Source: an uncultured Agathobaculum sp.
GTDB lineage: Bacteria > Bacillota > Clostridia > Oscillospirales > Butyricicoccaceae
Length of the DNA: 46,460 nucleotides
Assembly: GCA_934504345.1 (NCBI GenBank)
Contig: CAKSVR010000013.1
Span: forward strand, 1-46,460
Direction of reading: 5' to 3'
How positions within the stretch are numbered: the first letter of the stretch is position 1; the number at the start of each line of letters is the position of its first letter. The translations under genes and the position numbers were made by a program. The notes below the pieces were generated by a model, which saw only the letters and a program-made list of their open reading frames with translations, did no database searches and was not told the origin of the DNA. Positions 1 through 7,464 of this stretch are shown piece by piece.

Positions 1-276
1 GGTGTCGAGGAGCAGAAGCTCGAAGCCGCCCGCAAGAGCACGGCGGAGTTTATCGCCCGCATTGCCAAGCTGTATCAGGCACAGGCGAAGGCTCTGGTCG
101 AGATTGCCAAGCGCGAAAACCTCGCCGCACAGCCGGCGGAAGAGGCACAGGAGGAAGCAGCTGCTCAGCCGCAGGAGGCCGTACAGGCGGATGCTCCGGT
201 CGAGGATGCGACACGCAAGTTTGATTTCGGTGAGCTGAAATTCGGCTCTGACTACGATCCGAAGAACGTAAAGTAA
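1..276 (+). CDS. divIVA: DivIVA-family cell division/polar scaffold protein, C-terminal part
   Basis: The window opens inside this gene; frame 1 is open from base 1 to TAA at 274-276 (91 residues). DivIVA proteins are membrane-curvature-sensing coiled-coil scaffolds at the septum and poles. The visible part is an amphipathic helical stretch (about residues 1-40, rich in E, K, A and Q), then a low-complexity A/E/Q/P linker, then a short tail with FDFGELKFGSDY. A similar F-D-F...L-K-F-G ending closes many clostridial DivIVA proteins. The position just upstream of ileS also fits the common divIVA-ileS order in Firmicutes. The curvature-binding N-terminus lies outside the window, so the call rests on the tail and synteny. 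Confidence 0.75.
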   Translation, partial: GVEEQKLEAARKSTAEFIARIAKLYQAQAKALVEIAKRENLAAQPAEEAQEEAAAQPQEAVQADAPVEDATRKFDFGELKFGSDYDPKNVK

Positions 277-303
277 TGAAGCGAAAGGACTGAATACTGC
301 ACA

Positions 304-3093
304 ATGCAGCAGGATTACAACAATACCATCAATTTGCCCAAGACTGAATTTCCGATGCGCGCAGGTTTGCCGAAGCGCGAGCCGGGTTTTCTGGAGAACT
401 GGGAGAAGAACGATCTTTACCATGAGCTGATGAAGAAGAACGAAGGCAAGCCGCTTTTCGTTCTGCATGACGGCCCTCCGTATGCAAACGGCAATCTGCA
501 TATGGGCCATGCGCTGAACAAAATCCTGAAGGATTTCATTCTGCGCTCCCGCAATATGATGGGCTATCAGGCGCCGTATATCCCAGGCTGGGATACCCAC
601 GGCCTGCCGATCGAGCGTCAGGCGATCAAGGCTTACGGCATGGACCGCAGCAAGGTTTCCACCGCGGAGTTCCGCTCCAAGTGTGAGGAGTTTGCACACG
701 ACCATGTCAACACCCAGCGCACCCAGTTCAAGCGCCTGGGCGTTATCGGCGACTGGGATCGTCCGTATATGACCCTGACCCATGACTATGAGGCTGCTCA
801 GATCGAGATTTTCGGCGAAATGGCGAAAAAGGGTTATATCTACAAGGGTCAGAAGCCGGTCTACTGGTGCCCGCATGACGAAACTGCACTGGCTGAGGCT
901 GAGATCGAGTACAAGGACATTCCGTGTAAGTCTATCTTTGTAAAATTCGCTGTTACCGATGATAAGGGTGTTATCACCAAGCTGCTCGGCACCACTGAGA
1001 ACGTTTATTTCGTTATTTGGACCACCACCACATGGACCATTCCGGGCAACCTTGCAATTTCGCTGAACCCGAACTTCGAGTACGACTTCGTTAAGGTTCC
1101 GAACGGCGAGATTTACGTTCTGGCCAAGGAGCTGGTTCCGGCTGTTATGAAGACCGCCGGTATCGACAGCTGGGAAGTCCTCGCGACCGCTCTGGGCTCT
1201 GATCTGGAGCTCATCAAGACCAAACACCCGCTGTTTGACCGTGATTCGCTCGTTATCGTTGGCGATCATGTAACGCTGGATGCCGGTACCGGCTGTGTTC
1301 ATACCGCTCCGGGCTTTGGTGCTGACGACTTTATCGTTTGCCAGAAGTACAACATTCCGATCATCGTTCCGGTTGACGGCAAGGGCCGCCACACCGCTGA
1401 ATCCGGCAAGTACGAGGGTATGTTCGTGGATGATTCCAACGAGGTTATCCTCAAGGATCTTGACGACTGCGGCGCGCTCCTCGCGACCGAGGACATCGTA
1501 CACAGCTACCCGCACTGCTGGCGCTGCAAGAACCCGATCATCTTCCGCACCACCGAGCAGTGGTTCTGCTCTGTTGATGCGCTCAAGGACGATGCGGTCA
1601 AGGCCTGCGAAGACATCAAGTGGATCCCGGGCTGGGGTCAGGAACGCATGACCTCCATGATCCGTGAGCGTTCCGACTGGTGCATTTCCCGTCAGCGTGT
1701 ATGGGGTGTTCCGATTCCGATTTTCACCTGCAAGGAGTGCGGCAAGCCGCTGGTCAACGAGCAGACTATCAAGACGGTCGCTGACCTGTTCCGTGAAAAG
1801 GGCTCCAACGCATGGTTTGATATGACTGCCGCTGAGATTCTGCCGGACGGCATCAAGTGCGAGTGCGGCTGCGGCGAATTCGATAAGGAAACCGATACCA
1901 TGGACGTATGGTTCGACTCCGGTTCTTCGTGGCGTGCTGTTATCGAGAACCGTGAGGGCCAGAAGACACCGGTTGACGTTTATCTGGAGGGCAACGACCA
2001 GTATCGCGGCTGGTTCCAGTCCTCGATGCTGACCTCCATCGCTACGCAGGGCAAGGCACCGTACAAGACGGTTATCACCCACGGTATGATCGTTGACGAA
2101 GAGCGCCAGAAGATGTCCAAGTCGCTGGGCAACGGCATTGCGCCGGAAGACATCCTGAGCCAGTACGGCGCGGATGTAATGCGTCTGTGGGTTGCTTCCT
2201 CGGATTACCGTCAGGATATGCGTATTTCCAAGGATATGCTCAAGCATCTCTCCCAGAACTACCTCAAGATCCGCAACACGGCTCGTTATATTCTGGGCAA
2301 CCTGTTTGACTTTGATCCCAAGACCAACTCTGTTGCATATGCAGATATGCCAGAGCTGGACAAGTGGGCTCTGATGAAGCTGAACGACCTGACCGCCAAG
2401 GTACGCGAGGGCTATGACAGCTATGAGTTCCACACCGTATTCCATGCAATTCACAACTTCTGCGTTGTTGATATGTCTAACTTCTACCTTGATGTTATCA
2501 AGGATCGTCTGTACTGTGACGAAACGAACGGTCTGAGCCGCCGCTCCGCACAGACTACGATCTACCGCATCCTGAGTGCGCTGGTTCGTATGCTTTCTCC
2601 GATTCTGTGCTTCACCGCTGACGAGATCTGGCAGGCTATGCCGCACGCTGCGGAGGATGATGCCCGCAATGTGGCATACAACGAGATGCCGCAGGTTGAT
2701 GAGGCACTGTCTTTCAGCGAGGAAGATCGTGCAAAGTGGGATAAGCTGACTGCGTTCCGCGATGACGTGAACAAGGCACTGGAGGGTGCGCGTTCTGCCA
2801 AGACCATCGGCAAGCCGCTCGAGGCTTGTGTAACGGTTTACGCGGATGACGAGCAGGCTGCATTCCTGAACGGCTGCGGTCAGGATCTGGCTGATCTGTG
2901 CATCGTTTCCGAGCTGGATGTTGTTTCCGGCGATGGCGAGGGCGTTGCAAGCGAGAATCTGCCGGGGCTCAAGATCGCTGTTGCCCGTGCAGAGGGCGAG
3001 AAGTGTCTGCGCTGCTGGAAGCAGGCCAAAACGGTTGGCTCCGATGAGAAGCATCCGGGTCTGTGTGCTCGCTGTGCAAAGGTTGTAGGTTAA
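304..3093 (+). CDS. ileS: Isoleucyl-tRNA synthetase
   Basis: Charges tRNA-Ile with isoleucine in the cytoplasm; class I synthetase of 929 residues, normal for the bacterial type. The HIGH signature appears as HMGH (residues 66-69) and the KMSKS loop is intact (603-607). The large editing (CP1) insert lies between them. The C-terminus carries the zinc finger CLRC...CARC (about 911-928) of the bacterial IleRS form. An AAAGGA ribosome site lies about 12 bases before the ATG. The gap to the upstream divIVA-like gene is only 27 bases, so there is no room for a T-box leader directly ahead of it; any such control would sit upstream of the operon. Confidence 0.98.
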   Translation: MQQDYNNTINLPKTEFPMRAGLPKREPGFLENWEKNDLYHELMKKNEGKPLFVLHDGPPYANGNLHMGHALNKILKDFILRSRNMMGYQAPYIPGWDTHGLPIERQAIKAYGMDRSKVSTAEFRSKCEEFAHDHVNTQRTQFKRLGVIGDWDRPYMTLTHDYEAAQIEIFGEMAKKGYIYKGQKPVYWCPHDETALAEAEIEYKDIPCKSIFVKFAVTDDKGVITKLLGTTENVYFVIWTTTTWTIPGNLAISLNPNFEYDFVKVPNGEIYVLAKELVPAVMKTAGIDSWEVLATALGSDLELIKTKHPLFDRDSLVIVGDHVTLDAGTGCVHTAPGFGADDFIVCQKYNIPIIVPVDGKGRHTAESGKYEGMFVDDSNEVILKDLDDCGALLATEDIVHSYPHCWRCKNPIIFRTTEQWFCSVDALKDDAVKACEDIKWIPGWGQERMTSMIRERSDWCISRQRVWGVPIPIFTCKECGKPLVNEQTIKTVADLFREKGSNAWFDMTAAEILPDGIKCECGCGEFDKETDTMDVWFDSGSSWRAVIENREGQKTPVDVYLEGNDQYRGWFQSSMLTSIATQGKAPYKTVITHGMIVDEERQKMSKSLGNGIAPEDILSQYGADVMRLWVASSDYRQDMRISKDMLKHLSQNYLKIRNTARYILGNLFDFDPKTNSVAYADMPELDKWALMKLNDLTAKVREGYDSYEFHTVFHAIHNFCVVDMSNFYLDVIKDRLYCDETNGLSRRSAQTTIYRILSALVRMLSPILCFTADEIWQAMPHAAEDDARNVAYNEMPQVDEALSFSEEDRAKWDKLTAFRDDVNKALEGARSAKTIGKPLEACVTVYADDEQAAFLNGCGQDLADLCIVSELDVVSGDGEGVASENLPGLKIAVARAEGEKCLRCWKQAKTVGSDEKHPGLCARCAKVVG

Positions 3094-3103
3094 TCAAAAA
3101 GAG

Positions 3104-3140
3104 TAAGGGGGAGCAGAGCAATCTCTGTTCCTCCTTTTAT
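3104..3140 (+). terminator. Intrinsic terminator between ileS and lspA
   Basis: Bases 3105-3118 pair with 3123-3136 through 14 pairs including two G-U wobbles, with loop CAAT, and are followed by TTTTATTTT. It probably ends or attenuates the ileS transcript before lspA, whose Shine-Dalgarno begins just beyond the T-run. Confidence 0.8.
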
Positions 3141-3154
3141 TTTGGAGGTAGAAA

Positions 3155-3631
3155 ATGCCGATTTATATTTGTGCAATTTTGCTGATGATCGCGGCAGATC
3201 AGGCGGTGAAATACTGGGCATTTACGTCATTGCAGCCACAGAACACGATTCCGATAATCGAAAATGTGTTCCATTTGACGTATATCGAGAATCGTGGTGC
3301 GGCGTTCAGCCTGTTCGCGCGGTTTGATTCACGCTGGATTTTCGTTGCGCTGGCCGTTGTCATTACGATTGCGATTTTCTCGGTCATGCGAAAGGATCTG
3401 ATTCAGACCAAACTGGGATGCTGGTCGCTGGTTATGGTGGCAGCCGGAGCGCTCGGCAATGCCATTGATCGTGTGATTCGTGGTTTTGTTGTCGATATGT
3501 TCGACTTCCGTTTGATTCATTTCCCGGTGTTTAATGTTGCGGATATTTTCATTTGCGTGGGCGGTGTGCTGTTTATCCTGTATTTTATGTTCCAGCACAA
3601 GGACAAAGACGAAGCGGAGAAGCAAGAATGA
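3155..3631 (+). CDS. lspA: Lipoprotein signal peptidase (signal peptidase II)
   Basis: Membrane aspartyl protease that removes the signal peptide from prolipoproteins after Cys lipidation. The 158-residue length is standard. Family signatures are present: NRGAAF, GNAIDRVIRG with the first catalytic Asp, and FNVADIFI with the second. Four membrane segments are visible (about residues 3-20, 58-77, 88-106 and 126-146). TTGGAGG sits 7 bases before the ATG. The stop overlaps the ATG of the following pseudouridine synthase (ATGA), which indicates translational coupling. A substrate occurs in this window: the ThiY-type lipoprotein. Confidence 0.97.
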   Translation: MPIYICAILLMIAADQAVKYWAFTSLQPQNTIPIIENVFHLTYIENRGAAFSLFARFDSRWIFVALAVVITIAIFSVMRKDLIQTKLGCWSLVMVAAGALGNAIDRVIRGFVVDMFDFRLIHFPVFNVADIFICVGGVLFILYFMFQHKDKDEAEKQE

Positions 3632-4548
3632 ACGAATTACAATTCACAGCAGCACCGGAACAATCCGGAAAGCGCATTGACAGCTGGCTGACCGAACAGG
3701 TCGAGGGGTTGACACGCTCGGCTGCACAAAATCTGCTGGCAGAGCAGGCGGTCCGCTGTAACGGCAAGCCGCTGAAAAAGAACTACAAGTTGGCTGGCAG
3801 TGAAACGATTACGGTACAGCTGCCTGAGCTGAAAGAAGTCGATCTTACGCCTGAAAACATCCCGTTGGACATCATTTACGAGGATACGGATATTGTTGTC
3901 GTCAACAAACCGCGCGGCATGGTCGTGCATCCGGCAGCCGGGAACTGGGATGGCACGCTGGTAAACGCGCTGATGTATCATTGCGGCGATAGCCTGTCCG
4001 GCATCAACGGCGAACACCGTCCCGGCATCGTTCATCGCATTGATAAGGATACCAGCGGTCTGCTCGTTGTGGCAAAAAATGACGCCGCACATCAGAGCCT
4101 TGCAGCTCAGATTGCGGCGCATACTGCGTATCGCGGCTATGAAGCGATTGTGATTGGTTCGGTAAAAGACGAAACGGGAACCATTGACAAGCCGATTGCC
4201 CGGCACAAAACGGATCGCAAAAAAATGGCGATTATCGAGGGTGGCCGTGAGGCGATCACGCATTATACGGTGATCAAGCGTTATAATGGCTACACACACA
4301 TGGCGTTTCAGTTGGAAACTGGCAGAACGCACCAGATTCGTGTGCATATGGCCTCGATTGGACATCCAATTATAGGTGATCCGGTGTATGGACTAAAAAA
4401 AGACCGGTTTTCCAATATCGGCGGTCAGTGTCTGCACGCAGCCAAACTGACACTCACACACCCGAGAACAGGGGAGCGGATGGAGTTTCATGCGCCTCTG
4501 CCGCAGTATTTTACTGAAATTCTCGAAAAACTGGAGCGTATGCAATGA
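3628..4548 (+). CDS. RluD-family 23S rRNA pseudouridine synthase
   Basis: Converts uridines to pseudouridine in large-subunit rRNA. The protein has 306 residues from the ATG that overlaps the lspA stop. An upstream in-frame extension into lspA exists, but the overlapping ATGA and the start of homology favour this ATG. An S4 RNA-binding domain covers about residues 12-75. The catalytic region contains HRIDKDTSGLLVVAKN, with the conserved catalytic Asp. The lspA-rluD (ylyB) order is conserved in Firmicutes. The stop overlaps the next gene's start (ATGA), so three genes are coupled. Which uridines are modified cannot be told from sequence alone. Confidence 0.95.
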   Translation: MNELQFTAAPEQSGKRIDSWLTEQVEGLTRSAAQNLLAEQAVRCNGKPLKKNYKLAGSETITVQLPELKEVDLTPENIPLDIIYEDTDIVVVNKPRGMVVHPAAGNWDGTLVNALMYHCGDSLSGINGEHRPGIVHRIDKDTSGLLVVAKNDAAHQSLAAQIAAHTAYRGYEAIVIGSVKDETGTIDKPIARHKTDRKKMAIIEGGREAITHYTVIKRYNGYTHMAFQLETGRTHQIRVHMASIGHPIIGDPVYGLKKDRFSNIGGQCLHAAKLTLTHPRTGERMEFHAPLPQYFTEILEKLERMQ

Positions 4549-5354
4549 AAAAGTTCGAGGGTATGTTGCTGTCCTGCGATATGGACGGCACACTGCTGGA
4601 TGATAACAAACAGATTCCGCCTGACAATATTCATGCGCTGCGTTATTTTACGGAACAGGGAGGCCGGCTGTCGCTTGCAACCGGCCGTTCGCCGTATGCG
4701 GTCGATTCATATGTGGCGCAGTTGCCGGTCAATGCACCATACAGCGTGATGAATGGCTCGCTGATTTGCGATCAATATGGGCAGACAATGTATTGTGCAG
4801 GTATGCCGCCGCAGGCAAAACAGATGGTTGAATATGTTTTGTTAAATAATTCACAATTTGGCTGCGAAATTTTTACCGCTGAAATGGCGTTGATTCGTCA
4901 AATGAGTGATTACACGCTGCATCATATGTACAAGCTGCATCTTGATTATGTTATGCTGTCGGATACACAGTTTGCGGCCAGCTCGACGGAACAATGGTGT
5001 ACAGTCAATTTTACCGGTGAACCTGAGCAAATGACAGCGCTTGCGAAAGCATTGTCTGCACAGTATCCGGGTGTATTTGATATAACATCCAGCATTCCGA
5101 CATTTTGTGAAATTACGGCCGCCGGCGTGAATAAGGGTTCGGCGCTGCGTTATATTGCAGCGCATATGCTGGAGATAACCCGTGTATTTGCCATCGGTGA
5201 CAGTTTTAACGATGAATCCATGCTGCGCGAGGCGGAAATTTCGTTCGCACCTGCAAATGCAGAACACGCAGTACAGCAAATGGCAGATGTGGTCGTAAGT
5301 GCAAATAACCATCACGCTGTGGCGGATGTGATCGCGTATTTGGAGGGAGTATGA
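4545..5354 (+). CDS. Cof-type HAD-IIB family phosphatase
   Basis: Haloacid-dehalogenase phosphatase of 269 residues. Motif I is CDMDGTLLD with nucleophile Asp12 and acid/base Asp14. A motif II Thr lies in LATGRSPY. Motif IV is GDSFNDESML near the C-terminus. An alpha/beta cap between the core halves is typical of Cof/YidA proteins, which act on sugar phosphates, FMN or similar small phosphates; the substrate is unknown. Its ATG overlaps the upstream stop (ATGA). Downstream, its own stop overlaps another ATG at 5354 that opens only a broken reading frame. Confidence 0.93.
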   Translation: MKKFEGMLLSCDMDGTLLDDNKQIPPDNIHALRYFTEQGGRLSLATGRSPYAVDSYVAQLPVNAPYSVMNGSLICDQYGQTMYCAGMPPQAKQMVEYVLLNNSQFGCEIFTAEMALIRQMSDYTLHHMYKLHLDYVMLSDTQFAASSTEQWCTVNFTGEPEQMTALAKALSAQYPGVFDITSSIPTFCEITAAGVNKGSALRYIAAHMLEITRVFAIGDSFNDESMLREAEISFAPANAEHAVQQMADVVVSANNHHAVADVIAYLEGV

Positions 5355-5431
5355 TGAAAATAGCGAATGCAAGGTTGATTGTTCATGAAAATGTGTTATT
5401 TCTAATTATACAAAATAACAATTTTGTATAA
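5354..5431 (+). pseudogene. Possible broken 5' end of an operon gene (25 codons)
   Basis: An ATG at 5354 overlaps the HAD stop codon and follows a good GGAGGG site, as expected for a coupled downstream gene. The reading frame (MKIANARLIVHENVLFLI...) stops after 25 codons, inside a perfect AT-rich hairpin. The start looks native while the end looks grafted, so I read it as the remnant of a gene truncated by whatever introduced the AT-rich segment. A genuine micro-peptide cannot be excluded. No family recognised. Confidence 0.35.
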
Positions 5432-5436
5432 TTAGA
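5401..5436. repeat. Perfect 16-bp AT-rich inverted repeat
   Basis: TCTAATTATACAAAAT (5401-5416) and its exact reverse complement (5421-5436) flank a 4-base AACA loop. There is no T-run after it on either strand, so it is not a classical terminator, although it may still end transcription of the HAD operon. A dimeric regulator site or the scar of a small insertion are alternatives. Confidence 0.7.
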
Positions 5437-5475
5437 GTATGCCAAAATCCGGAGCTGACAGCTGCGTTAAAGGAT

Positions 5476-5736
5476 TCACTTTTCCGACATTCGTTCCTCG
5501 ATATTTGTGAGTTTGGTTAAAATTTGGTCCAACATCTCTCGGATTGACGGATATTTCTTTTGTTTAACTATCACTGATTTAACAAGTTTGGGTTTAGTGA
5601 AATTTTCACATGAATAAATCGGCGACATATTTTCCATCTGACAGCGACGGCATTTCTGATACGGATGGCAAAACCGAAACTCGCTGCAAGCAAGTTTGCT
5701 GCAATATCGGCAAACGCACTTTTTGCACTTTTCCAT
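5476..5736 (-). CDS. Small Cys-rich (probably zinc-binding) hypothetical protein
   Basis: 86 residues, no family recognised. The N-terminal half carries repeated Cys pairs (CKKCVCRYC, then C...C...CRRC) suggesting one or two zinc sites. The C-terminal half is a charged helix with a possible coiled coil (about residues 66-84, LDQILTKLTNIEERM). AAAGGA lies about 11 bases before the ATG. The gene is more AT-rich than its neighbours and stands alone between oppositely oriented operons, which suggests recent acquisition. Zinc-ribbon-plus-helix proteins of this size are common on mobile elements; that comparison is inference. Confidence 0.6.
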   Translation of the reverse strand: MEKCKKCVCRYCSKLACSEFRFCHPYQKCRRCQMENMSPIYSCENFTKPKLVKSVIVKQKKYPSIREMLDQILTKLTNIEERMSEK

Positions 5737-5805
5737 TGCTGAACTATTCCTTTCACTGATGACAATCGCGTTTTATTTTAGCGGATTTATCAGCAAAAGT
5801 CAACC

Positions 5806-5845
5806 AAAAAGCAAAGCGGCTCCGATCGGAGCCGCTTTGCTTTTT
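5806..5845. terminator. Bidirectional terminator downstream of pdxT
   Basis: A 40-base perfect palindrome centred on CGATCG: an A-run, GCAAAGCGGCTC stem and T-run that read the same on both strands. It abuts the pdxT stop codon. Confidence 0.9.
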
Positions 5846-6429
5846 TATCCAGCTTTTCTCAGCTGATACTTTTCGACCATTTTCAAAAAATGCTGATGTA
5901 CTGTCAAATTATCATCCAATTCAGGATGAAATGCCGTGACAAGCATATTTTCCTGCTGCGCTGCAACAATTTTGCCATCTACGACGGACAGCACTTCAAC
6001 CGTATTTTCCACACTTTCGATATACGGCGCACGAATAAACGTCATCGGAATTTTCTCTACTGTGCCAAATCGATCGTCGGTGAAAAAGCTGCCCAGCTGT
6101 CGGCCGTAAGCATTACGTTTCACACGAATATCCATCGTGCCAAAACACGGAACACCGCCGTCCACCTGTTTTGCCAACAGAATCAGACCGGCACAGGTGC
6201 CAAATACCGGCAAACCTGCCTGTATTTTCTCACGCAGGAAATCATACAGCTCAAGCTCGCGCAGGAGCTTGTTCATCACCGTGCTTTCACCGCCCGGAAT
6301 GATAAGGCCATCCATCGGCTGATCGAGGTCGCGCCGCTGGCGAATCTCGAAGTGCGGCACGCCGAGCTTATCCAGTACAGCAGCGTGCTCCGCAAATGCG
6401 CCCTGCAGCGCTAAAATTCCAACAACCAT
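5845..6429 (-). CDS. pdxT: Pyridoxal 5'-phosphate synthase, glutaminase subunit
   Basis: Hydrolyses glutamine and channels ammonia to PdxS for vitamin B6 (PLP) synthesis by the DXP-independent route. It has 194 residues, the usual size. The oxyanion strand PGGEST is followed by the nucleophile Cys79 in FGTCAGLILLAK. The His-x-Glu of the triad is in TAFHPELDDN near the C-terminus. It starts 2 bases after the pdxS stop, so the two subunits are co-translated, as expected for a stoichiometric complex. It is the last gene before the palindromic terminator. Confidence 0.97.
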   Translation of the reverse strand: MVVGILALQGAFAEHAAVLDKLGVPHFEIRQRRDLDQPMDGLIIPGGESTVMNKLLRELELYDFLREKIQAGLPVFGTCAGLILLAKQVDGGVPCFGTMDIRVKRNAYGRQLGSFFTDDRFGTVEKIPMTFIRAPYIESVENTVEVLSVVDGKIVAAQQENMLVTAFHPELDDNLTVHQHFLKMVEKYQLRKAG

Positions 6430-6431
6430 GA

Positions 6432-7304
6432 TTACTTGCCTCGCTCGGCCATCAGCAGCGCAATCTCATTTTCATTGATGCCGACCATGGCTTCACCCAA
6501 ATCGGTGGACAGCTCGGCGATCAGCTTTGCATCGGTATAGTTGGTAACAGCCTTGACAATCGCTGCGGCACGCTTCGCCGGATCACCCGACTTAAAAATA
6601 CCCGAGCCAACGAATACGCCTTCCGCACCGAGCTGCATCATCAGCGCTGCATCAGCCGGAGTTGCAACACCGCCTGCTGCAAAGTTTACGACCGGCAGAC
6701 GGCCGTTTTCATGCACGCTGCGGAGCAGTTCGACCGGGACCTGAAGCTGCTTTGCAGCCTCGAACAGCTCGTCCTCGCGCAGATTCTGTACACGGCGAAT
6801 CTCGGCGTTCATGGCACGCATATGACGAACAGCCTGTACAACATCGCCGGTGCCCGGTTCACCCTTAGTGCGGATCATAGCAGCGCCCTCGGCAATACGG
6901 CGCAGAGCCTCCCCCAGATCGCGCGCACCGCATACAAACGGAACCTTGAACTGTGTCTTATCGATATGATAAACGTCATCTGCCGGAGAAAGCACTTCGC
7001 TTTCATCGATATAATCGATCTCGATGGCTTCCAGCACCTGAGCCTCTACAAAATGGCCGATACGGCACTTTGCCATGACCGGAATGGAAACAGCTTCCTG
7101 AATGCCGCGGATCATCTTCGGGTCGCTCATGCGGGAAACGCCGCCTGCTGCACGGATGTCCGCCGGAATGCGCTCGAGTGCCATAACCGCACACGCACCG
7201 GCTGCCTCGGCGATTTTTGCCTGCTCCGGCGTGGTTACGTCCATGATGACGCCGCCTTTCAGCATCTGTGCCAGTTCCTTGTTCAGCTTATATTGTACGC
7301 TCAT
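6432..7304 (-). CDS. pdxS: Pyridoxal 5'-phosphate synthase, synthase subunit
   Basis: Builds PLP from ribose 5-phosphate, glyceraldehyde 3-phosphate and ammonia supplied by PdxT. I start at the ATG at 7304 (MSVQYKLNKELAQ), giving 290 residues, because AAAGGAG lies about 10 bases upstream; an earlier in-frame ATG at 7343 would add 13 unconserved residues over the Shine-Dalgarno. Recognisable motifs are GGVIMDVTTPEQAKIAE, the ERIPADIR segment, VMAKCRIGHFVEAQ with the active-site region, and the phosphate-binding FAAGGVATPADAALMMQLG. The N-terminus has the usual helix preceding the barrel. Confidence 0.97.
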   Translation of the reverse strand: MSVQYKLNKELAQMLKGGVIMDVTTPEQAKIAEAAGACAVMALERIPADIRAAGGVSRMSDPKMIRGIQEAVSIPVMAKCRIGHFVEAQVLEAIEIDYIDESEVLSPADDVYHIDKTQFKVPFVCGARDLGEALRRIAEGAAMIRTKGEPGTGDVVQAVRHMRAMNAEIRRVQNLREDELFEAAKQLQVPVELLRSVHENGRLPVVNFAAGGVATPADAALMMQLGAEGVFVGSGIFKSGDPAKRAAAIVKAVTNYTDAKLIAELSTDLGEAMVGINENEIALLMAERGK

Positions 7305-7341
7305 ATCGTTCAGACTCCTTTGTTGTTTGGTGTATGAGTGC

Positions 7342-7347
7342 ATTATA
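7342..7347 (-). promoter_or_regulatory. Probable -10 box for pdxS
   Basis: On the minus strand GCGCGTATAATGC gives a perfect TATAAT about 38 bases before the pdxS ATG. No good -35 is visible. I see no other regulatory sequence in this short leader. Confidence 0.5.
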
Positions 7348-7412
7348 CGCGCTTACTGAACATATTAAAATAATCAGATTGCAACTATTTTATAAGGTCA
7401 GATATTCGACAT

Positions 7413-7453
7413 ATAAAACAACGGCTCCCGCATTTCAGCAGAAGCCGTTGTTC
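7413..7453 (-). terminator. Terminator of the S-layer/export operon
   Basis: On the minus strand AACAACGGCT (7452-7443) pairs with AGCCGTTGTT (7426-7417), followed by a short T-rich stretch. It lies 12 bases after the S-layer protein's stop. Confidence 0.75.
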
Positions 7454-7464
7454 CTGTTTAGCTG

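Noticed and set aside
277..303. T-box leader for ileS
   Set aside because: Only 27 bases separate ileS from the preceding gene.
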